Part shown: positions 18,918 to 21,467 of the stretch, piece after piece
Numbering within the stretch: position 1 is the first letter of the stretch
Layout: each line of letters opens with the position of its first letter
Notes under the pieces: model-generated
Told to the model about the DNA's origin: nothing
Seen by the model: only the letters and a program-made list of their open reading frames with translations
Databases searched by the model: none
Translations under genes and position numbers: made by a program
DNA from: a virus
Virus record (IMG/VR): IMGVR_UViG_3300032265_002399
Coordinates: 1 to 21,467 of that record
Strand: one strand, 5' to 3'
DNA: 21,467 nt

Positions 18918-19843
18918 CATACCTAGTATTTCTTGCCGCATTTCTTTTGTCAGGAATATCGGCTTATTATTCTATAATCGGTTTAGCTGCAATCTTTTCT
19001 GGAGCATTTTGGCCAGTTGTGTTTATGGGCTCAGCATTAGAATTTTCTAAATTAGTAACCGCATCTTGGTTATATCGTAATTGGAAGACGGCACCAGTAT
19101 TATTAAAAACATATCTCACTATTGCTGTGGTAATCCTTATGCTTATTACTTCAATGGGCATTTTTGGTTTTTTGGCCAAATCACACATTGATTCCACATT
19201 AGATGCTGGTGCAAATACAGTAGAACTTAAAACACTCAATCAACAACAGAAGATTGCCGAAGAAAGATTAAATTATCTTCTTGCTCGTGCCAAGGATCCA
19301 TCAATAGCAAGTAATCGTTTGGATAATCAAATCCAAAATACTCAAAAAGAACTTACCGATATTAACAAGAAACGTTTGCCGCTGTTAAGGGAATCCAATA
19401 AACTTGTGGCAGATGTTGGTCCAATCAAGTATGTGGCAGATATGTTTTTCGGTGACGGAGATGGTGCATTGGACAAAGCTGTGCGTATGGTAATCTTTGC
19501 TATTATGCTTGTATTTGACCCATTGGCCGTGTTATTATTGATAGCTGGAAATATTAATTTAAAACCAAGAGAAGAAGTAATAGGACCGACCGATGAAGAA
19601 GTTGAAGAAACTAAAGAATGGTTCAAAAATATTAGGGTGAAGTCCAAAAAATTAGATGAAGATAAAATTGAAATTGCCAAAGAGAACATTGCAACAGTAA
19701 AAGAGAATGTGGCGACAGAAGTACAAAAGGTAACAACACAACATGCGCCTGGTGTTTATTCCGAAACATTAGAACCAGTTAAAAAATTAGAACCTAAGTA
19801 TGATTATGAGGCAGAATTAGCATTTCGTGAAAAAGGAAAATAA
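18914..19843 (+). CDS. Membrane protein with coiled coil, between polymerase and uvsX
   Basis: A 309-residue protein with predicted membrane segments at about 3-24, 25-42, 66-88 and 191-213. Between the third and fourth lies a 100-residue polar region rich in E, K, Q and N, likely a coiled coil (about 98-170). The C-terminal 95 residues are charged and cytoplasmic-looking. There is no cleavable signal peptide. It resembles uncharacterised membrane proteins of aquatic T4-like phages, from memory, and no enzymatic motif is visible. It starts in an ATGA overlap with DNA polymerase and ends at the base before the uvsX start, so all three are co-expressed. Anchoring replication at the membrane, or lysis/inhibition control, are possibilities only. 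Confidence 0.8.
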   Translation: MTYLVFLAAFLLSGISAYYSIIGLAAIFSGAFWPVVFMGSALEFSKLVTASWLYRNWKTAPVLLKTYLTIAVVILMLITSMGIFGFLAKSHIDSTLDAGANTVELKTLNQQQKIAEERLNYLLARAKDPSIASNRLDNQIQNTQKELTDINKKRLPLLRESNKLVADVGPIKYVADMFFGDGDGALDKAVRMVIFAIMLVFDPLAVLLLIAGNINLKPREEVIGPTDEEVEETKEWFKNIRVKSKKLDEDKIEIAKENIATVKENVATEVQKVTTQHAPGVYSETLEPVKKLEPKYDYEAELAFREKGK

Positions 19844-20926
19844 ATGAGTATACTTGAAAAAATCAAAAAAAATAGTAGTATTAAAGAATCTGCTATTCTA
19901 TCGAAATCAAAATTCTTTACACAGAAGGATATGATTCCAACATCGGTGCCCATTATCAACGTGGCACTTTCTGGTCGTCTTGATGGTGGTTTGACACCAG
20001 GTCTTACAATGTGGGCAGGTCCATCCAAACATTTTAAAACAGCTTTCTCTTTGTTGATGGCAAAATCTTATTTGGACAAATATAAAGACGCTGCACTTCT
20101 TTTCTATGATTCTGAATTTGGTACGCCACAATCTTATTTTGATTCTTTTGGTATTGATACTAATCGTGTATTACACACACCACTAACAGATATCGAACAA
20201 TTAAAATTTGATATCATGCAACAATTATCTGTTTTAGAAAGAGATGATAAATTAATTATTGTTGTTGATTCGATTGGTAATTTAGCATCGAAAAAAGAAG
20301 TTGATGATGCATTAGAAGGTAAATCGGTTGGTGATATGACCCGTGCTAAACAGGTTAAATCATTATTTCGTATGGTAACTCCCCACTTAAACCTTAAAGA
20401 TATTCCAATGATTGTCGTAAATCACACTTATATGGAAATTGGTATGTTTCCTAAAGCAATCGTTGGTGGCGGAACGGGTTCATATTATTCAGCAGATAAT
20501 ATTTTTATTATAGGTCGCCAACAAGAAAAAGAAGGTACAGAAATTGTTGGTTATAATTTTATAATTAACGTGGAGAAATCACGATATGTTAAAGAAAAAT
20601 CTAAAATTCCTGTTACTGTTTCTTTTGATGGTGGTATTAGCCGTTGGTCAGGCTTACTTGATATTGCGCTTGATTCAGGCCTTGTTATTAAACCAACTAA
20701 TGGTTGGTACTCAAGAGTGGACACAATATCTGGTGAGATAGAAGAAAAGAAATGGCGTATTAAGGATACCGACACCAAAGAATTTTGGTTGCCATTAATT
20801 TCTAGTAAAAAATTCCAAGATTATGTTAAAGACAAATACCAAATTGCATCTGGAGAAATTATGCAAGGCGGAGAAGAAAATTTGTTTGATGATGTGGTTA
20901 CTATGAATGGAGCTGAAGATGATTGA
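19844..20926 (+). CDS. uvsX: UvsX RecA-like recombinase
   Basis: A 360-residue strand-exchange protein; T4 UvsX has 391. The N-terminal TSVPIINVALSGRLDGGLTPG leads to a Walker A of UvsX type, GPSKHFKT at 59-66. Walker B is LIIVVDSIGN with D142, followed by the DALEGKSVGDMTRAKQVK loop and the L2-like GGGTGSYYSADNIF region. UvsX coats single-stranded DNA and drives strand invasion for recombination-dependent replication with UvsY, gp32 and UvsW. AAGGA precedes its ATG, which follows the membrane protein stop directly. The next gene starts within its last codons. Identity is confident. Confidence 0.95.
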   Translation: MSILEKIKKNSSIKESAILSKSKFFTQKDMIPTSVPIINVALSGRLDGGLTPGLTMWAGPSKHFKTAFSLLMAKSYLDKYKDAALLFYDSEFGTPQSYFDSFGIDTNRVLHTPLTDIEQLKFDIMQQLSVLERDDKLIIVVDSIGNLASKKEVDDALEGKSVGDMTRAKQVKSLFRMVTPHLNLKDIPMIVVNHTYMEIGMFPKAIVGGGTGSYYSADNIFIIGRQQEKEGTEIVGYNFIINVEKSRYVKEKSKIPVTVSFDGGISRWSGLLDIALDSGLVIKPTNGWYSRVDTISGEIEEKKWRIKDTDTKEFWLPLISSKKFQDYVKDKYQIASGEIMQGGEENLFDDVVTMNGAEDD

Positions 20927-21239
20927 AGGAGTTGATTATTGCTTCATCTATCCTAAAGAGGATGAGCAAGGTGTTCATGTTAAATTTTTAGATGGACCAT
21001 ATAAAGATACTATATTTAAATATGGTAAAGTTAAATTTGAAGAAAAAGATAACTTGATGTATTTACTTTTTGGTTATGATGTGTTAGAATCAATAGTTGA
21101 TAAACCAAAAAAATTAGAAAAGGATGAATCCTTTAAGAATTATATTGGTGATTTGTTGGTAGAAATTATGAGTAGCAATATTGAACAGGAAGTAATTGAT
21201 GAAACTGGAACAAGCGATAATCAAATCATTAATTTATAA
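20919..21239 (+). CDS. Small protein between uvsX and 41, function unknown
   Basis: A 106-residue protein in the place where T4 has gene 40, but without the membrane character of T4 gp40, so I do not assign that name. The first half is strand-rich (VDYCFIYPKED, VHVKFLDGPYKDTIFKYGKVKF) and the second half has helices with LEKDESFKNYIGDLLVEIM. The ATG at 20919 is preferred to the one at 20907 because GGAG at 20909-20912 is 6 bases upstream. It overlaps uvsX by 8 bases and gene 41 by 41 bases, so coupled translation is likely. Confidence 0.7.
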   Translation: MIEGVDYCFIYPKEDEQGVHVKFLDGPYKDTIFKYGKVKFEEKDNLMYLLFGYDVLESIVDKPKKLEKDESFKNYIGDLLVEIMSSNIEQEVIDETGTSDNQIINL

Positions 21240-21467
21240 TGATGAATATTTAAGAAAAGTATTACCCTTTATTAAAGCCGAATATTTCTCCGACAGAACG
21301 GAGAGGACACTATTCAATGAAATTACATCATTCACGGAAACTTATAATAACTCGCCAACGACTGAAGCACTTAGTATTGCCGTCAAAGAAAAGAACAATC
21401 TCTCAGATGACGAAGTTCAGAAGTGTGAAGATTATATCAAAGAGGTTGAGGCAAATAGCAAAACAGA
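21199..21467 (+). CDS. 41: gp41 replicative helicase, N-terminal part (runs off window)
   Basis: The frame from ATG 21199 is open to the window edge (89 complete codons). The sequence IIKSLIYNDEYLRKVLPFIKAEYFSD aligns with the T4 gp41 N-terminus (IILSHLIFDQAYFSKVWPYMDSEYFE), and the following TLFNEITSFTETYNNSPT and ALSIAVKEKN also correspond. This is the DnaB-like helicase N-terminal domain that binds the primase. AGGA at 21187-21190 gives a ribosome site 8 bases upstream. The start lies inside the preceding gene. The ATPase domain is outside the window, so motifs cannot be checked. Confidence 0.85.
   Translation, partial: MKLEQAIIKSLIYNDEYLRKVLPFIKAEYFSDRTERTLFNEITSFTETYNNSPTTEALSIAVKEKNNLSDDEVQKCEDYIKEVEANSKT

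Noticed and set aside
1-21467. CRISPR arrays, insertion sequences, rRNA, integrase or attachment sites
   Set aside because: No regularly spaced repeats, transposase or integrase motifs, terminal inverted repeats or rRNA-like segments were seen.

Overview
The window is about 21.5 kb of AT-rich DNA packed with genes. It is the DNA replication, recombination and late-transcription core of a T4-superfamily myovirus. Recognisable genes, in order, are uvsW (5' end cut off), 55, 47, 46, 45, 44, 62, regA, 43, uvsX and the start of 41. That order, and accessory genes typical of aquatic T4-like phages (peptide deformylase, an AdoMet decarboxylase-like protein, dCMP deaminase, a MazZ-like nucleotide hydrolase), suggest an 'exo-T-even' phage of an aquatic Gram-negative bacterium. 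Canonical sigma-70 promoters and two exported envelope-type proteins fit such a host. The exact host cannot be read from the sequence.

Layout. 1-5168: uvsW, an Sm-like-fold small protein, late sigma factor gp55, the gp47/gp46 recombination nuclease, and peptide deformylase. 5168-7602: two accessory genes, one resembling the DUF4338/DruA family and one with a ParB-like N-terminal region. 7624-8009: a self-contained winged-helix gene with its own promoter and terminator. 8030-11861: glycosyltransferase-like gene, MazZ-like hydrolase, sliding clamp, FlbD-like small protein, clamp loader (44, 62) and RegA, most with start/stop overlaps. 11858-12885: small genes of unknown role in two units split by a terminator whose loop carries the next promoter's -35 box. 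12897-14528: dCMP deaminase, SpeD-like protein, SprT-like metalloprotein and a small basic protein. 14535-15596: tRNA-Thr, tRNA-Asn, a beta-barrel outer-membrane-type protein, an odd tRNA-Met(CAT) and small ORFs. 15614-15892: the only convincing minus-strand gene, a small secreted protein. 16058-21467: a second Sm-like paralogue, DNA polymerase (TTG start), a membrane protein, UvsX, a small unknown protein and the helicase start.

How the parts work together. The clamp, clamp loader, polymerase and helicase form the replisome. UvsX, UvsW and gp46/47 do recombination-dependent replication. gp55 and the polymerase both end in short tails resembling the T4 clamp-binding peptide. RegA is expected to repress translation of cluster genes. 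The deaminase and MazZ-like enzyme act on nucleotide pools.

Most notable are the regulatory signals. Two promoters match TTGACA-N17-TATAAT exactly and several more are close. One perfect promoter has a 7-4-7 palindrome filling its spacer and reads antisense through the secreted-protein gene. Two promoters place the predicted transcription start within a few bases of an ATG that has no Shine-Dalgarno, predicting leaderless mRNAs, one of them for gene 47. The least-explained gene content is the DUF4338-like/ParB-like pair. All functions are inferred from reading the sequence; no database search was run.
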